64,000 nt of DNA from Bifidobacterium cuniculi (GCF_000741575.1 NZ_JGYV01000010.1:102253-166252); one strand, 5' to 3'; shown: positions 1 through 9,627, counted from the first letter of the stretch. Made by a program: numbers and translations. The notes: generated from the letters alone by a model not told the origin.

Positions 1-1907
1 CTTTTGCGCAACTGTTGGATGGTGCGCACGTTCGACGTGTACGTACCCGGATAGCATACCCAGTTGTTGTTGGTCCATGAGCATGCCTGTGCCGCATTGT
101 AATACTGGCGTTCACCGGTATACCCGTATCCTTGGGCTGTGGAGTTGTATTCGATGCTGATCTTCCCGCCGGCTTTCAGCACGGTGTTGATACGTAGTTT
201 CGCACCCACCACACTACGGGATGCGTACAATCCGTCCAAATCGTTCAGGTCGGTCACATTATGCCAGCCGTTCGCTGGAGTGGGCGTCGCCTCGACGGCG
301 CAGGTTTCCACCGCGTCCAATTCAGCATCGAACCCTTGCTCTTTAAGGTTGTCGATCATCTGCTGAATGTCCTCAGCACGGAACCACGAATACTTCCCGT
401 CGGGTGAGCACGGGCTGGCGCTGATGCCACTGCGGTTGAGCTGGTCCACAACCTGCCACGGAGGCTGCTGGTCGCCATCACCGGCGTTCTCGATGACGGT
501 GTTCCATGTGGATTGCATCAAGCACCCGTCCTCACCTTCGAGACAGTCGCCAATGGGTTTCGTGGACCCGTATGATTTCGTGGTCTTCAGATACGGGGTG
601 CCGGCACCTTTGTCTGGCATTGTGTATTGCGCGGTGTCCGACAGGATGTCCGGATAGTATTTCGTGTTCGGGTGGAAGATGACCCTGTTGGTGACGTGAT
701 CATACTCGTCGCTCCATGGGCTGTGCGACGTGTACTCATACACGATGGTGTCACCCGCTTTGAGGGTGTCCATCGTCCACATCTCGGAATGATAGTAAAA
801 GTCGCCCAGCTGGTTTAGAGACATTGCTGAACTATTGGAATATGGCTTGTTCAATGTTGCTTCATAGGATCCGTTGGACCCCATGAAGAACCAATATTGT
901 GTCCCAATCCGCACATGATAGGATCCCGGCCTATACCCCGTGATTGCAGGTTGCACAAGGGAAGAGGGGTAGCTTTGCGAACAGGTGTTCCCTGTCTTGG
1001 TGGATAAGGCGCATGCGAATCCGCCTGATGCTATGGAGCCACGATTGTCGCGGATGCTTGCCGGCGCATCGTTCTTGTACATGGTGTCCGCCAATTTCCA
1101 CCCTGCCGGCAGGTCCATGCTGCCGTCGTTGGCAACGGTGACCTTCCATCGTTGTTCCACCAATCCGGTCTTGGGATTGTAGGCGGGCTCCCCAACAGCT
1201 TCCTTGTCCAGTGTGGCGTGCATGCCTTGCACGGTCAGGCGCATGGTATGGCCCCCAATACCTACGGTGGGGGTGGCGCCATCTCCACCAAGCCAGTAGG
1301 CATCCTGATCGAACCTGAGGGTGCCGTCGTTGATGGGCATGGTCTGGTTGCGGTTGATGAACTCTTGGTTGAATGTGAACCGGATGCGGATACGGTACTG
1401 GTACAGATTGTCCTTCACCGGCGGATAATACCCCGAACTCACCTCATAATCATTGCCTTCGCGGGTTGGGTTGAGGATGCGGATCTGGTATTCGCCGGCC
1501 TGTTCGCCATTGACCATGATCGTACCGATCCACGTGCCATACAAACCGGGTTGCAGGTTCAGCCAATTGTCACGGCTCCCATCCAGTTCCAGATAGGTTT
1601 GCAATGTGGGGTTTGTTTCGTTCAATGTGCCGGCGGGCACGTTGAACCCCAACTGCCAACGGATCGTGTCATACACGGATACAGTGCCGCCGTCCGCCAG
1701 ATCCTCGAATTGGCCTGCCTCCATGTCAGCGTGGTGGATGGTCGCGGTAAGGCTGTCGATCATATTGTCGCTCATCGTCAGGTTCGCCGCCTGCGCCTCG
1801 GGTGCGGGCATGGTCACGCCCATGCCTAGCAGCCCGGTGAGCAGGCTGATGACAAGCAGGATGATGCCGATGCGGTGGGTGTGGTGTGGTGTGGTGTTCG
1901 GGTTCAT
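1..1907 (-). CDS. Secreted pilus tip/minor pilin-like surface protein (3' end outside window)
   Basis: An open frame of about 635 codons runs from ATG 1907 off the left edge of the window. The N-terminus is a basic stretch followed by a hydrophobic core (IGIILLVISLLTGLLGMG) and ends in an AxA-like site (PEAQA), so it is a signal peptide. The rest is rich in Gly, Asn, Thr and Tyr, with scattered Cys pairs, as in large secreted adhesins. The start overlaps the sortase stop by 4 bp (ATGA), so it is the third gene of the pilin-sortase operon. In sortase-dependent pilus loci the extra gene is usually the tip or minor pilin; that role is inferred from position. The anchor motif, if present, lies beyond the window. 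Confidence 0.7.
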   Translation of the reverse strand, partial: MNPNTTPHHTHRIGIILLVISLLTGLLGMGVTMPAPEAQAANLTMSDNMIDSLTATIHHADMEAGQFEDLADGGTVSVYDTIRWQLGFNVPAGTLNETNPTLQTYLELDGSRDNWLNLQPGLYGTWIGTIMVNGEQAGEYQIRILNPTREGNDYEVSSGYYPPVKDNLYQYRIRIRFTFNQEFINRNQTMPINDGTLRFDQDAYWLGGDGATPTVGIGGHTMRLTVQGMHATLDKEAVGEPAYNPKTGLVEQRWKVTVANDGSMDLPAGWKLADTMYKNDAPASIRDNRGSIASGGFACALSTKTGNTCSQSYPSSLVQPAITGYRPGSYHVRIGTQYWFFMGSNGSYEATLNKPYSNSSAMSLNQLGDFYYHSEMWTMDTLKAGDTIVYEYTSHSPWSDEYDHVTNRVIFHPNTKYYPDILSDTAQYTMPDKGAGTPYLKTTKSYGSTKPIGDCLEGEDGCLMQSTWNTVIENAGDGDQQPPWQVVDQLNRSGISASPCSPDGKYSWFRAEDIQQMIDNLKEQGFDAELDAVETCAVEATPTPANGWHNVTDLNDLDGLYASRSVVGAKLRINTVLKAGGKISIEYNSTAQGYGYTGERQYYNAAQACSWTNNNWVCYPGTYTSNVRTIQQLRK

Positions 1908-2875
1908 GTCAGGCTCGTTTCTCCCTCAAGTGTGATGATGGGGATTTCCTGTGTGATGGGTTTCGGTTCGTGCGCCGGGCGCCTCATGCGGCGGGTGTGT
2001 GGATTGCGGCGGTTCAACGCGATGGTGATGACCGCGATCACGAGCAGCCAGACCACGGCGATCGGCACCCATACCCATAGCCATGTGTGGTCCTCGGGCG
2101 CGTCCTGTGGCAGTGGGGCTTGTCCGGGCATGGCGGCGCGTTCCCCGGTGACGAGGAGGCGTTTGTTGTTCACGCCGTATGGGGTGCAGGTCAATAGGGT
2201 GGCCAGATCGCGGTGTGGTTGGATGCGCAATGCATCGAACCCATCCGGTGCCACCACCTGGATGTCCACGACCCTGTACGCCAACGTCTGGTTGAGGGTG
2301 TTCAGGTAGAACACATCCCCCACGCGGGCCTGGCCGCCCAATGAGTGCAGCTTGTCGAACATGAGCGTGTCCGCCAACCCCGTGTGCGCGGATAGCACTG
2401 TGTGCGTGTTCTCACCGCCGACGGGCAGGCTGGTGCCGTACATGTGGCCCGCGCCACGCTCCAACACCTCGGGTGTGGTGCCATGGCGCACGGGCAGGTC
2501 GATGCCCAAGCGTGGATAGGTGACGGTCGCCATGATCCCATCGGCTGGCAGATCCAACTCATGCAGATACTCTGTGTCGTACGTGGGCTGGTCGCCGTTG
2601 AACGGGTCCGGGTTGTCGCCCAACACGGGTTGCCCGCTGCCGGCCAGCCGCCGGTTGTAGCGGGCAGCGTCCGTGAGTTCCCGCTCACGGGTCTTCGTGT
2701 CCATGATGGCCGTGGCGTTGGCATGGCCGGCGTTGACGGCGGCGAGCTCACCTTGGTTCGCGTGCTGCAAGGCGAACGGGATGGTGGCGCATGTGGCGGA
2801 GACGATCAGCAGCAGGCAGCCCGCCACAAGGCTGCGCCACCGTCCGCGTGCTTGTTGGTCACCATGTTTGCACAT
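1904..2875 (-). CDS. srtC: Class C (pilin) sortase
   Basis: A 323-residue transpeptidase that would join pilin subunits through the sorting motif. It has an N-terminal membrane segment (about residues 16-35), the catalytic His in LSAHTG (His164), the catalytic Cys in TLLTC (Cys230) and the supporting Arg in NNKRLL (Arg239). A second membrane helix near the C-terminus is typical of class C enzymes. The start at 2875 is chosen for its upstream GGAAAGGA; the frame is open further upstream but lacks a ribosome site there. It sits 23 bp after the major pilin and overlaps the next gene by 4 bp, so the three are probably one transcript. Confidence 0.9.
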   Translation of the reverse strand: MCKHGDQQARGRWRSLVAGCLLLIVSATCATIPFALQHANQGELAAVNAGHANATAIMDTKTRERELTDAARYNRRLAGSGQPVLGDNPDPFNGDQPTYDTEYLHELDLPADGIMATVTYPRLGIDLPVRHGTTPEVLERGAGHMYGTSLPVGGENTHTVLSAHTGLADTLMFDKLHSLGGQARVGDVFYLNTLNQTLAYRVVDIQVVAPDGFDALRIQPHRDLATLLTCTPYGVNNKRLLVTGERAAMPGQAPLPQDAPEDHTWLWVWVPIAVVWLLVIAVITIALNRRNPHTRRMRRPAHEPKPITQEIPIITLEGETSLT

Positions 2876-2898
2876 GCGCCACCATCCTTTCCACGGCC

Positions 2899-4536
2899 TC
2901 AGTGGCGGGCCGTGCGGGAACGGGCGAGCAGCAGCACACCCGCCAACGCGGCCAACACACACCCCGACGCCCAGACCAGGAGCCATGCGGCGCCCGTCTT
3001 GGGCATCTCCAGCAAGGTGCGCGCGTTCCGCACAACGACCGTCCCATCGGTGACGTCGATCATCTGGTGCACATCCCCGTCGCCTTCCGTGGTGGTGATG
3101 GCGCCGGTCTTGTCGTCCACGGCCACAGTGACCCCGGCCTGCGGCAGCAACGGGTTGCTGTAGGGGGATTTCGTTTCCTTCAACACGTACGCACCATCGG
3201 TGCCGTTGACGCTTACATGGCCGTTGGTGTCCGTGGCCAAGATCAAGGTCGTGCCACTCTCCCCGGGTTCGGCCAAACGGTAGGCGCCGTCCCCGGTTTT
3301 GATGACCTCACGTGCTGTGTCGCCGTCAAAAAGCTGGAATTCGGCGCCCGCCAACGGTTGCCCGTTCATGTCGGTCTTGGACACGGTGGTCTTGCCGGTG
3401 TGCACGCTCACCGTGTCACCCTGCTTGGTTTCATGGTCCGTCCAGGTGTTCGGGTTGTGTGAGTACTCCACGTTCACACTGTTCGTGTCCTTGGTGCCTG
3501 CGACCGCGTCCTTGTCGAGCATCATCCGGTACTCGACCGTGATGGGAGCGCCCACAGGGAACATGGTTTTGTTGGGGATGAGATCCCCGTCCGTGGTGCC
3601 GAACCTGAGTGTGAATGCACCGTCCTTGGCGCCGGTGACATGCCAGTATTGCGCGTCCAACGGTTCGCCGTCCACACCCACCGTCATGGCCGCGGTCGCG
3701 GGATCGAAGGACAGGCCTTGGGAATACGTGTCGTTCAACGCGAGATAGTACTTGTCGTATCCGGTCCAGTTCGGCACGGTGGTGGTCAGGCGCATCGACA
3801 CCATGCGCCCCTGTTCCGTGTCCGCTGACAACCCGTCTGTGTTCACATCGCCCTTGTCCTCGTCCTCGACGGCCGTGATGCGTTTGCTTACGGCGATGTC
3901 GTGGACCTTGTATTCGACCTCACCGAGTGTGAACGTGCCCGCATCAGTCGCAAGCCGGGTCTTGCCGTTGATGCCGGTGCCGTTCAACCCGGCGATCGCC
4001 GCACGGCCCGTAGTGGTGCGGTCCAACACCATATACACGCCGGGCGTCACCTGCGCCGATTGGCGGTTCGTGTCGCCCTCCACGGGATGCAGCCGGGTGC
4101 CGGCGGTGTCTTTGACCGCCTGTTCGTTCTTCAACGCGTCCAGGAAAGCGCGCAATTGCCCCGACCATGGGGAGGTTTGCGAGTCCAACAGGTTCTGCAC
4201 GACCCACAGCATCGGATCATTCTTGTCGTATCCGGTGGCGCCGGCCGCCGTCAACGCCGCACCGATCGCCTCGGTGAGGCTGGCATTGGTGGCCAGGTCG
4301 TATCCGGTGATATCCGTGCCGTCCGTGGTCGCGTACGTGTAGGCGGCCAATGGGATCGCATCAAAGGTGTTGGCGGTGATGTCGGTGGTGGCGGTCACGG
4401 TGATTGGTTGGGTTTTGGCCAATTCGGCCGCGGGGATGCGGCTGGTGTCGGCGTATGCCGTGCCAACGCCGGTAATGGCCATGACGGTCAGGTAGCCGGT
4501 GATGGCGGCCATGGTGTGTTTCCATGGGTTGTTCAT
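2899..4536 (-). CDS. Major pilin, SpaA/FimA-type, LPXTG-like anchored
   Basis: A 545-residue pilus backbone subunit. It starts with a signal peptide (ITGYLTVMAITGVGTAYA). The middle carries isopeptide-type Ig-like domains. The last is a CnaB domain that starts near KTDMNGQPLAGAEFQL and has the E-box YVLKETKSP. The C-terminus has the sorting motif MPKTG (an LPXTG variant), a hydrophobic helix and a basic tail (RSRTARH). The start at 4536 has AAAGGA at good spacing; the frame stays open to 4743, right after a CGCAT box, but no ribosome site supports that start. It is the first gene of the pilus operon. Function in adhesion or mating contact is inferred from the family. Confidence 0.9.
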   Translation of the reverse strand: MNNPWKHTMAAITGYLTVMAITGVGTAYADTSRIPAAELAKTQPITVTATTDITANTFDAIPLAAYTYATTDGTDITGYDLATNASLTEAIGAALTAAGATGYDKNDPMLWVVQNLLDSQTSPWSGQLRAFLDALKNEQAVKDTAGTRLHPVEGDTNRQSAQVTPGVYMVLDRTTTGRAAIAGLNGTGINGKTRLATDAGTFTLGEVEYKVHDIAVSKRITAVEDEDKGDVNTDGLSADTEQGRMVSMRLTTTVPNWTGYDKYYLALNDTYSQGLSFDPATAAMTVGVDGEPLDAQYWHVTGAKDGAFTLRFGTTDGDLIPNKTMFPVGAPITVEYRMMLDKDAVAGTKDTNSVNVEYSHNPNTWTDHETKQGDTVSVHTGKTTVSKTDMNGQPLAGAEFQLFDGDTAREVIKTGDGAYRLAEPGESGTTLILATDTNGHVSVNGTDGAYVLKETKSPYSNPLLPQAGVTVAVDDKTGAITTTEGDGDVHQMIDVTDGTVVVRNARTLLEMPKTGAAWLLVWASGCVLAALAGVLLLARSRTARH

Positions 4537-4651
4537 GGGTGTTCCTTTGCTCTCTTCGTGTCCTTGGTACGCAAAGGGACGCGCGCCGGCGTGTGTGAAG
4601 CAATCCTCCTGTCTGCATCCTCTCTTTGTGTGCGCTCTCTGCGGTACGCAC

Positions 4652-4741
4652 GGGTGGGCCGGCGCCGTCCCCGCGGCCGCAACCGGATGGCGGTGCCCCA
4701 CGCTGGTGTGGCGTCGCCGGCCGGTTGCGGCCGGTCCACCC
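4652..4741 (-). promoter_or_regulatory. Strongly folded 5' leader of the pilus operon
   Basis: In the 278 bp between the pilin start and the next gene, 4674-4686 and 4721-4733 are perfect 13-bp inverse complements (CGGCCGCAACCGG / CCGGTTGCGGCCG). A second pair, 4652-4662 with 4731-4741, competes for part of the same arm. A CGCAT box (4744-4752) lies just upstream. RNA starting there would carry a 200-nt leader with two mutually exclusive stems. This could be a cis-regulatory RNA or a DNA cruciform; which one is inference. Confidence 0.5.
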
Positions 4742-4761
4742 ATCTATGCGTCAAACATGCA

Positions 4762-4792
4762 AAACGCCACACCGGAGCACGGTGTGGCGTTT
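4762..4792 (-). terminator. Hairpin terminator after the 247-residue gene
   Basis: A perfect 12-bp stem (AAACGCCACACC / GGTGTGGCGTTT) with a 7-nt loop, 22 bp beyond the stop of the minus-strand gene ending at 4815. A short T run follows on the minus strand. It would keep that gene separate from the pilus operon. Confidence 0.65.
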
Positions 4793-4814
4793 CCTTGCAT
4801 GGCAATGGGACCGG

Positions 4815-5558
4815 TCAGGCGGTGGGGCCAGACAGCATGGAGATGACCCATTGGGGTATGGGTTTGTCCATGGAATGGGTCCGTTCCACCCGCCTCAACA
4901 ACGCGGCCGGGTCGACCATGGCGATCCCGTCCGCATCGTGGCGCAATGGGGGGAACGGATTGGTGTGCCCGTGCGGGTCGCACACCACGTACAACCATTC
5001 GATCTCCCATGGCATGGCTCGCAACGGGTTGGGTTGGCCCATGATCCGGTGGAACGCGACGCGCGCGTCCCCCAACCCGCCGATGCGGAGATAGGCGTTG
5101 TTGGTGCCCTCGTCGAGTAGGAAGCCATGGTTGCGGATGGAACGGACGAACAGGTTGTCGGTGACTTGGTTCAACACGCAGTGGTTGCACGAGTCGCATT
5201 CGTGAATGGAGCATATCCAGGCGCGCATCACCCCATCCGCGCCTTGGCCCAGGAGGATCCCGTTGCCGGGCAGGTTGGGGAACATGGCGGTGTGCCAGAT
5301 GGCGGTGATGCGGGGTTCGTGCATGGCGATGGTGCGCGCCATGATCATCTCCCCCGCTGTGTGCGGTTGCCCGTACAGGTGGCCTGTGGCGCGTGCGTCG
5401 TCCAGATTGGTGCATAGGGCGGGGCCGGTGATCTCGTCCGTGCTGCCATCGTCCTGATGCCAGTACGAGGCGTAGCCGACCAAGGACAACGCTCCCGGCA
5501 ATGCTGTTGGCAGGTCGTTGCGGGACGCGATGTTGTGGATCCGTTGTGTTGCATCCAT
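4815..5558 (-). CDS. Hypothetical protein, 247 residues
   Basis: Not recognised. It is a soluble-looking protein without signal peptide or membrane helix. A cysteine cluster (CSIHECDSCNHC, about residues 115-125) could bind a metal. The start at 5558 is preceded by GGAGGG at 7 nt. It is divergent from the gene at 5659, with about 100 bp between them, and is followed by its own hairpin terminator. Confidence 0.6.
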   Translation of the reverse strand: MDATQRIHNIASRNDLPTALPGALSLVGYASYWHQDDGSTDEITGPALCTNLDDARATGHLYGQPHTAGEMIMARTIAMHEPRITAIWHTAMFPNLPGNGILLGQGADGVMRAWICSIHECDSCNHCVLNQVTDNLFVRSIRNHGFLLDEGTNNAYLRIGGLGDARVAFHRIMGQPNPLRAMPWEIEWLYVVCDPHGHTNPFPPLRHDADGIAMVDPAALLRRVERTHSMDKPIPQWVISMLSGPTA

Positions 5559-5641
5559 AGTTGCACCCTCCTTGTCATAGGTGGCCGTGGCATGCGTCCT
5601 TTGCACTACTGGCGATTGGGACCGTTGCGGGTGGCGTCCGG

Positions 5642-5650
5642 GACGCATAG
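5642..5650 (+). promoter_or_regulatory. Start-associated CGCAT box
   Basis: GACGCATAG ends 8 nt before the ATG at 5659. The same box recurs before many genes of the window at a fixed distance (see findings) and decides the start chosen here. Confidence 0.5.
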
Positions 5651-5658
5651 GGGGGGCC

Positions 5659-6993
5659 ATGCACGTTTACACCACGGATCGCGGCGCCGTCACGGCCGCG
5701 CACACCCCCATGCCCACCGACACCAATGATGATACCCCCGTGGGCGAACTCGAGTTCGACCGGATCGTCTCACGGTGGTCCAACCCGAAGATCGCGGGCA
5801 CCCCCGCGTGGCGGCTCAACGGGATGATCCACCAACCCGACGTCGCCAGCGAACTGGTGCGCACGGCGATCACCGTGAAGACCGTGGAGGCGTTGCGCGA
5901 CCCGTCCAAAACGCTCACGCGCCGGTACGCGCATTATCTGTGCTCGCGGGTGAGCATTGAGAAGATCCTCAACGACCAGTACGGGATGGCGCCCACCTTG
6001 GTGCGACAGGCCAGCAAATACGAAACGTTGCGTTTGAAACTGCGTGGCGGTGACGGGCGCGGCCACCGGGAACTGACGGATGAGGACATCTGGGACATCG
6101 CCGCCCGTGAGGAAGCGGACCGGCAGATGGCCGCGTACGCACGCGGGGAACGCAAATGGATGCGTTGGCCCCCGTTGCATGACGGGATGAGCACGAACCC
6201 GGCCGCGCACCGCCGTCTCAAATGCGGCGGTCTGGACCGGTGGCGCGAGTTGACCCAAGCGGCCGCGTTGGACGGCAACCGTCCCCACCGCAACATCGAT
6301 GATGGTTTGCAGATCGGTGACATGCGGGTCGATGTCGCCGATGAGGCCCTCGGTCTGGTGGACGGGTCCGGTGGCATTGACCGTCAATGGTTGGCGGACC
6401 ATCACATCACCTCCTCCATGATCAACGAGTTGAGTGACGAACGGTTGCTGGCCATGGGGTTGGACCCGCAGGAGCTGCGTGCCGCTGCGGCCTCCTTGGA
6501 CGCCTCCGACGCCACTGTTGCGTGCCCTGTTGATGCGTCCGCCCCCCGCAGGTTGGAGGATCTGCCGTTGCCGCCGTTGGATGCGAAACACCGGCGTGCG
6601 GCCGAACGCATGGGTGATGTGGTCGACGATCCCGTGCTGTGCCTGTGGTTGGTGGCGGGCTACCATGGGCGCGCCCTGCAGCCGGATGCGGTGTTGTCCC
6701 ATTACGGGTTCCCGGTGCGTTTGGCCCGTACCGCCCTGCGCGCCAAACGCCTGCCCATGGACGGCAAAACCGTGGTGGATGTGTGGAGTGAGGCGTGCGG
6801 GCAGCTCAATGCGTTGGCCCGTCCCCGTGGCGCCACACCCGGCCCGGCGGGATACGCGGAGTTCCAGCGGACGGTCGAACGGTTCCGTGTGCAGATGCGC
6901 ACCCAGATCATGTGCCGGTTGACCGGGCGGCGCAAGGTGGCGCACCCCACGCAACCGCAGCCTGCGGCGCCACACCCCGTCGAATGCCATTGA
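5659..6993 (+). CDS. Hypothetical protein, 444 residues
   Basis: Not recognised. A large soluble, Arg- and Asp-rich protein without evident signal or membrane segments. It uses the window's high-GC codon style throughout. The start is set by the CGCAT box at 5642-5650; longer frames upstream lack a ribosome site. It converges on the helicase gene, with only 3 bp between the two stop codons and no visible terminator. Confidence 0.6.
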   Translation: MHVYTTDRGAVTAAHTPMPTDTNDDTPVGELEFDRIVSRWSNPKIAGTPAWRLNGMIHQPDVASELVRTAITVKTVEALRDPSKTLTRRYAHYLCSRVSIEKILNDQYGMAPTLVRQASKYETLRLKLRGGDGRGHRELTDEDIWDIAAREEADRQMAAYARGERKWMRWPPLHDGMSTNPAAHRRLKCGGLDRWRELTQAAALDGNRPHRNIDDGLQIGDMRVDVADEALGLVDGSGGIDRQWLADHHITSSMINELSDERLLAMGLDPQELRAAAASLDASDATVACPVDASAPRRLEDLPLPPLDAKHRRAAERMGDVVDDPVLCLWLVAGYHGRALQPDAVLSHYGFPVRLARTALRAKRLPMDGKTVVDVWSEACGQLNALARPRGATPGPAGYAEFQRTVERFRVQMRTQIMCRLTGRRKVAHPTQPQPAAPHPVECH

Positions 6994-6996
6994 TGG

Positions 6997-8424
6997 TCAG
7001 TCGGCGGACGCGGTGGTGTGTTTGAGTTCGCCCATCACCGCGTCCGCCAACACGGCCCGTCCGCTCAACACATCGAGTTTGCGTTCGTCGACGCTGTCAC
7101 GGGTGACGATCCGGTGGATCTGCACGATACGGGTCTGCCCCTGCCGGTCCAACCGTGCGTTCGCCTGCGCCCAATCCTCCAAACTCCACGTCAGATTGAG
7201 CCACACGATGATGTGGCCCGCATGCTGGAGGTTCAACCCGAACTTCGCCTGGGCGGGGTGCGCCGCCAACACCGGCACCTCCCCATGGTTCCACGCGTCC
7301 ACGATGCCGGGCTCGTCCACGGTGCGCACCCGTTTTCCGTACTTGGCGCGCAACCGTTCCAACTCGTCCCTCAACTGGTAGAACACGAGGATCTGTTCGC
7401 CTTGCGACTCCGCCATGATCCTGTCGAACACGTCGAGTTTGGCCGCATCGTAATGGATGACACGCCCGTCCACGCTGTCCTCGTCCGGGTACAAACATCC
7501 GGAGGTGAATTGGACGAGTTTGCCCGCCAGGACGCCGGCGTTGACGGCGGTGACCTGACGGCCGGCCAATTCCAGCCACCGTTCGTGTTTGAACCGTTCG
7601 TACTCACGGCGGGTCTGTTCGGGCATCTCGACCCAATGGTCGATGATGAGGGGTTTGTCCGGCAACCCTTGGAGTTGTTCGCGTGCGAGCATCGTCAAAC
7701 AGAACGGTTCGATCCGGCGCATGATCCGGTCGAACGCGCCGGGACGGGCCCGCCACTCGTACACCACATGCCCGTTGCGCCGCCCGGGCGTGAAATACGT
7801 TTCCCGGTACCGGGTCAACGTGGTCTCCAACGCGCCAGTCGTGTCCAACAGGCGGCATTGCGCCCACAAGTCCATCAACCCTTTCGCAGCCGGTGTGCCC
7901 GTCAACCCCAACACCCATTGCACCGGGCGCCCATGCCCCGGGTGTTTGGGCGCGTGCGTGCGGTCCTGTCGGCGGCGTTTGAGGATGCGGAACCGGTTGG
8001 AGGACGGGTCCTTGTACCCGGACAGTTCATCCAATACGATCCCGTCCCATGGCCATTGGGCCAGTTCCCGGTCCAACCACCCCAGGTTCTCCTGGTTGAT
8101 GATCGTCACCGTCGCCTGTTGGGCCAATGCTTCACGTCGTTGCTTGGCGTTGGATTTCACCCCGCATGCGACCGCCCAGTCCAACGTGTGCGCCTGGCGC
8201 CATTTGGCCAGTTCCGTCGGCCAGGTGTTGACCGCCACGGTTTTGGGCGCGACGATCAGGAACCGCCAGTCGGGGTGGAGGCGGTGCATGACGTCCAAAA
8301 TGGCGATGGTCGTCAATGTCTTGCCCAACCCCATGTCCAAAAACAGGCCGGCGCCCCCGTGCGTATGGAACGCTTGGAGGGCGAACAGGACGGCTTGTTT
8401 CTGGTATGCGTGCAATTCCACCAT
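6997..8424 (-). CDS. SNF2-type DEAD/DEAH helicase
   Basis: A 475-residue superfamily-2 ATPase of the SNF2 group. Motif I is DMGLGKT (about residues 31-37), followed by LIVAPKTV (Ia), the Walker B VLDEL (about 130), LTGTPA (motif III), a HPAQAKFGLNLQHA stretch (motif V region) and NARLDRQGQ (motif VI, the arginine finger). Phages and plasmids carry compact helicases of this kind that remodel protein-DNA complexes or recombination forks; the exact role here is unknown. The start at 8424 is given by a CGCAT box 10 nt upstream; the frame is open to 8610 but would overlap the divergent gene. Confidence 0.85.
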   Translation of the reverse strand: MVELHAYQKQAVLFALQAFHTHGGAGLFLDMGLGKTLTTIAILDVMHRLHPDWRFLIVAPKTVAVNTWPTELAKWRQAHTLDWAVACGVKSNAKQRREALAQQATVTIINQENLGWLDRELAQWPWDGIVLDELSGYKDPSSNRFRILKRRRQDRTHAPKHPGHGRPVQWVLGLTGTPAAKGLMDLWAQCRLLDTTGALETTLTRYRETYFTPGRRNGHVVYEWRARPGAFDRIMRRIEPFCLTMLAREQLQGLPDKPLIIDHWVEMPEQTRREYERFKHERWLELAGRQVTAVNAGVLAGKLVQFTSGCLYPDEDSVDGRVIHYDAAKLDVFDRIMAESQGEQILVFYQLRDELERLRAKYGKRVRTVDEPGIVDAWNHGEVPVLAAHPAQAKFGLNLQHAGHIIVWLNLTWSLEDWAQANARLDRQGQTRIVQIHRIVTRDSVDERKLDVLSGRAVLADAVMGELKHTTASAD

Positions 8425-8434
8425 GCCCGCTTGT

Positions 8435-8459
8435 GATGCGTCACACGGTGGGCGCATAG
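8435..8459. promoter_or_regulatory. Back-to-back divergent CGCAT boxes
   Basis: GACGCATC on the minus strand (8435-8442) faces the helicase start. GCGCATAG on the plus strand (8452-8459) faces the gene starting at 8469. The two start codons are only 44 bp apart, so there is little room for two ordinary -35/-10 promoters, which suggests that the boxes are core elements of both. Confidence 0.5.
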
Positions 8460-8468
8460 ATGGCGGGC

Positions 8469-9530
8469 ATGAGGACGCAACCACGCAAACCCAAAGGCGC
8501 GCCCAATGGTACGGGCGGCCAATACGACCATCTCCCCCATGGGCATGACACGTTGCCGGATCTGGCGCAGGATGTGCCCGATGAGGGCACGCTCCAATCG
8601 CACCGGGCACGCCGGGAGTATTACCAGGCCCGTGACCGGGCGCAACAGGGATGGATGTACATGGACCAGTTCCTCAAGGCGAGCGAACCGGCCGGCGATG
8701 GGCATGATTGGACAAGCCAACCGGTGTGTTCCATGGCGCGTGAAATGGAACTGGTGGAACGGGCCATCGGCCCCGAGGGCCGGCCCGGTCCGGTGGCCCG
8801 CAAGTTCCTCACAGTGACCGACTCCCCCAGCCAAGCGCAGGATCTGGCACGCACTTGGGTGGATGGCACCCTGTTGGCGTTGCGCCGTTCCTGCGCGTTG
8901 GATCCCACCCGCTGCTATTCGGAACCGTTGGTGCGTGCCATGTTGGCGCCCGGCACGGTCAAACTCGAACGGATCCTCGCGAAACCCCCGTACTGTTTGT
9001 CCGCGCACCGGTCGCGGATAGGCAACCGGTACCGGGAACGGTTGGACGCGTACAAACGGGAGCATGGCCGTGTCGATGACCGGATCCGTGACCGGGTGTG
9101 GGATGAGACGTTGGCGGATTATGTCGAGGAGAAGATGGCGTCAGGGGCGAGCATGGGCGGCGGCCTGTACTATTCCAACGGCCAGGACGCGAACCCTAGG
9201 CATGCGCATGTGCGCCGGGCCATGGAACAGGGGTTGCCCGTACCGGTGCGGCGCAACCCGGATGGTTCGGTGTTCAACGGGCGTGCCGATTATGAGCGGA
9301 TCCTCGCTGATTTCCGTTCCCAGTTGCACCAGCATTCCCTGGAGGCGGACCGGGAGTCGTTCGGGTTCGACCCGGCGACCGATGCGGGACGGGTGGATAC
9401 GACCGGGGTGGATCTGGTCAAAGTGTTCCAACAGGCCGCTAGGCAAGGCCATGATTTGGACGTGCTGGCGGATACACTGCACTTGGATGATGCCATGCGC
9501 CAACGGGTAATGGCGGCCGCGTGCACCTGA
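8469..9530 (+). CDS. Tagged hypothetical protein, 353 residues
   Basis: It begins with the tag PRKPKGAPNGTGGQYD that also opens the proteins starting at 36432, 37201 and 52639. After about residue 25 it shows no recognised domain; it is charged and soluble, with a helical C-terminal third. The ATG at 8469 is preferred because it lies 9 nt from the CGCAT box, matching other genes; ATG 8460 is in frame. Function unknown. The shared tag suggests a common partner or route with its paralogues; this is inference. Confidence 0.65.
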   Translation: MRTQPRKPKGAPNGTGGQYDHLPHGHDTLPDLAQDVPDEGTLQSHRARREYYQARDRAQQGWMYMDQFLKASEPAGDGHDWTSQPVCSMAREMELVERAIGPEGRPGPVARKFLTVTDSPSQAQDLARTWVDGTLLALRRSCALDPTRCYSEPLVRAMLAPGTVKLERILAKPPYCLSAHRSRIGNRYRERLDAYKREHGRVDDRIRDRVWDETLADYVEEKMASGASMGGGLYYSNGQDANPRHAHVRRAMEQGLPVPVRRNPDGSVFNGRADYERILADFRSQLHQHSLEADRESFGFDPATDAGRVDTTGVDLVKVFQQAARQGHDLDVLADTLHLDDAMRQRVMAAACT

Positions 9531-9627
9531 CCGGGGCGGGACGCATGGCGTGTGCGATATTATTACGGGTACGGCAGGGGGTGGGACGCCCCCTGCCGCT
9601 CTTATGGCATGGAAAGGCAGGGGCGTC

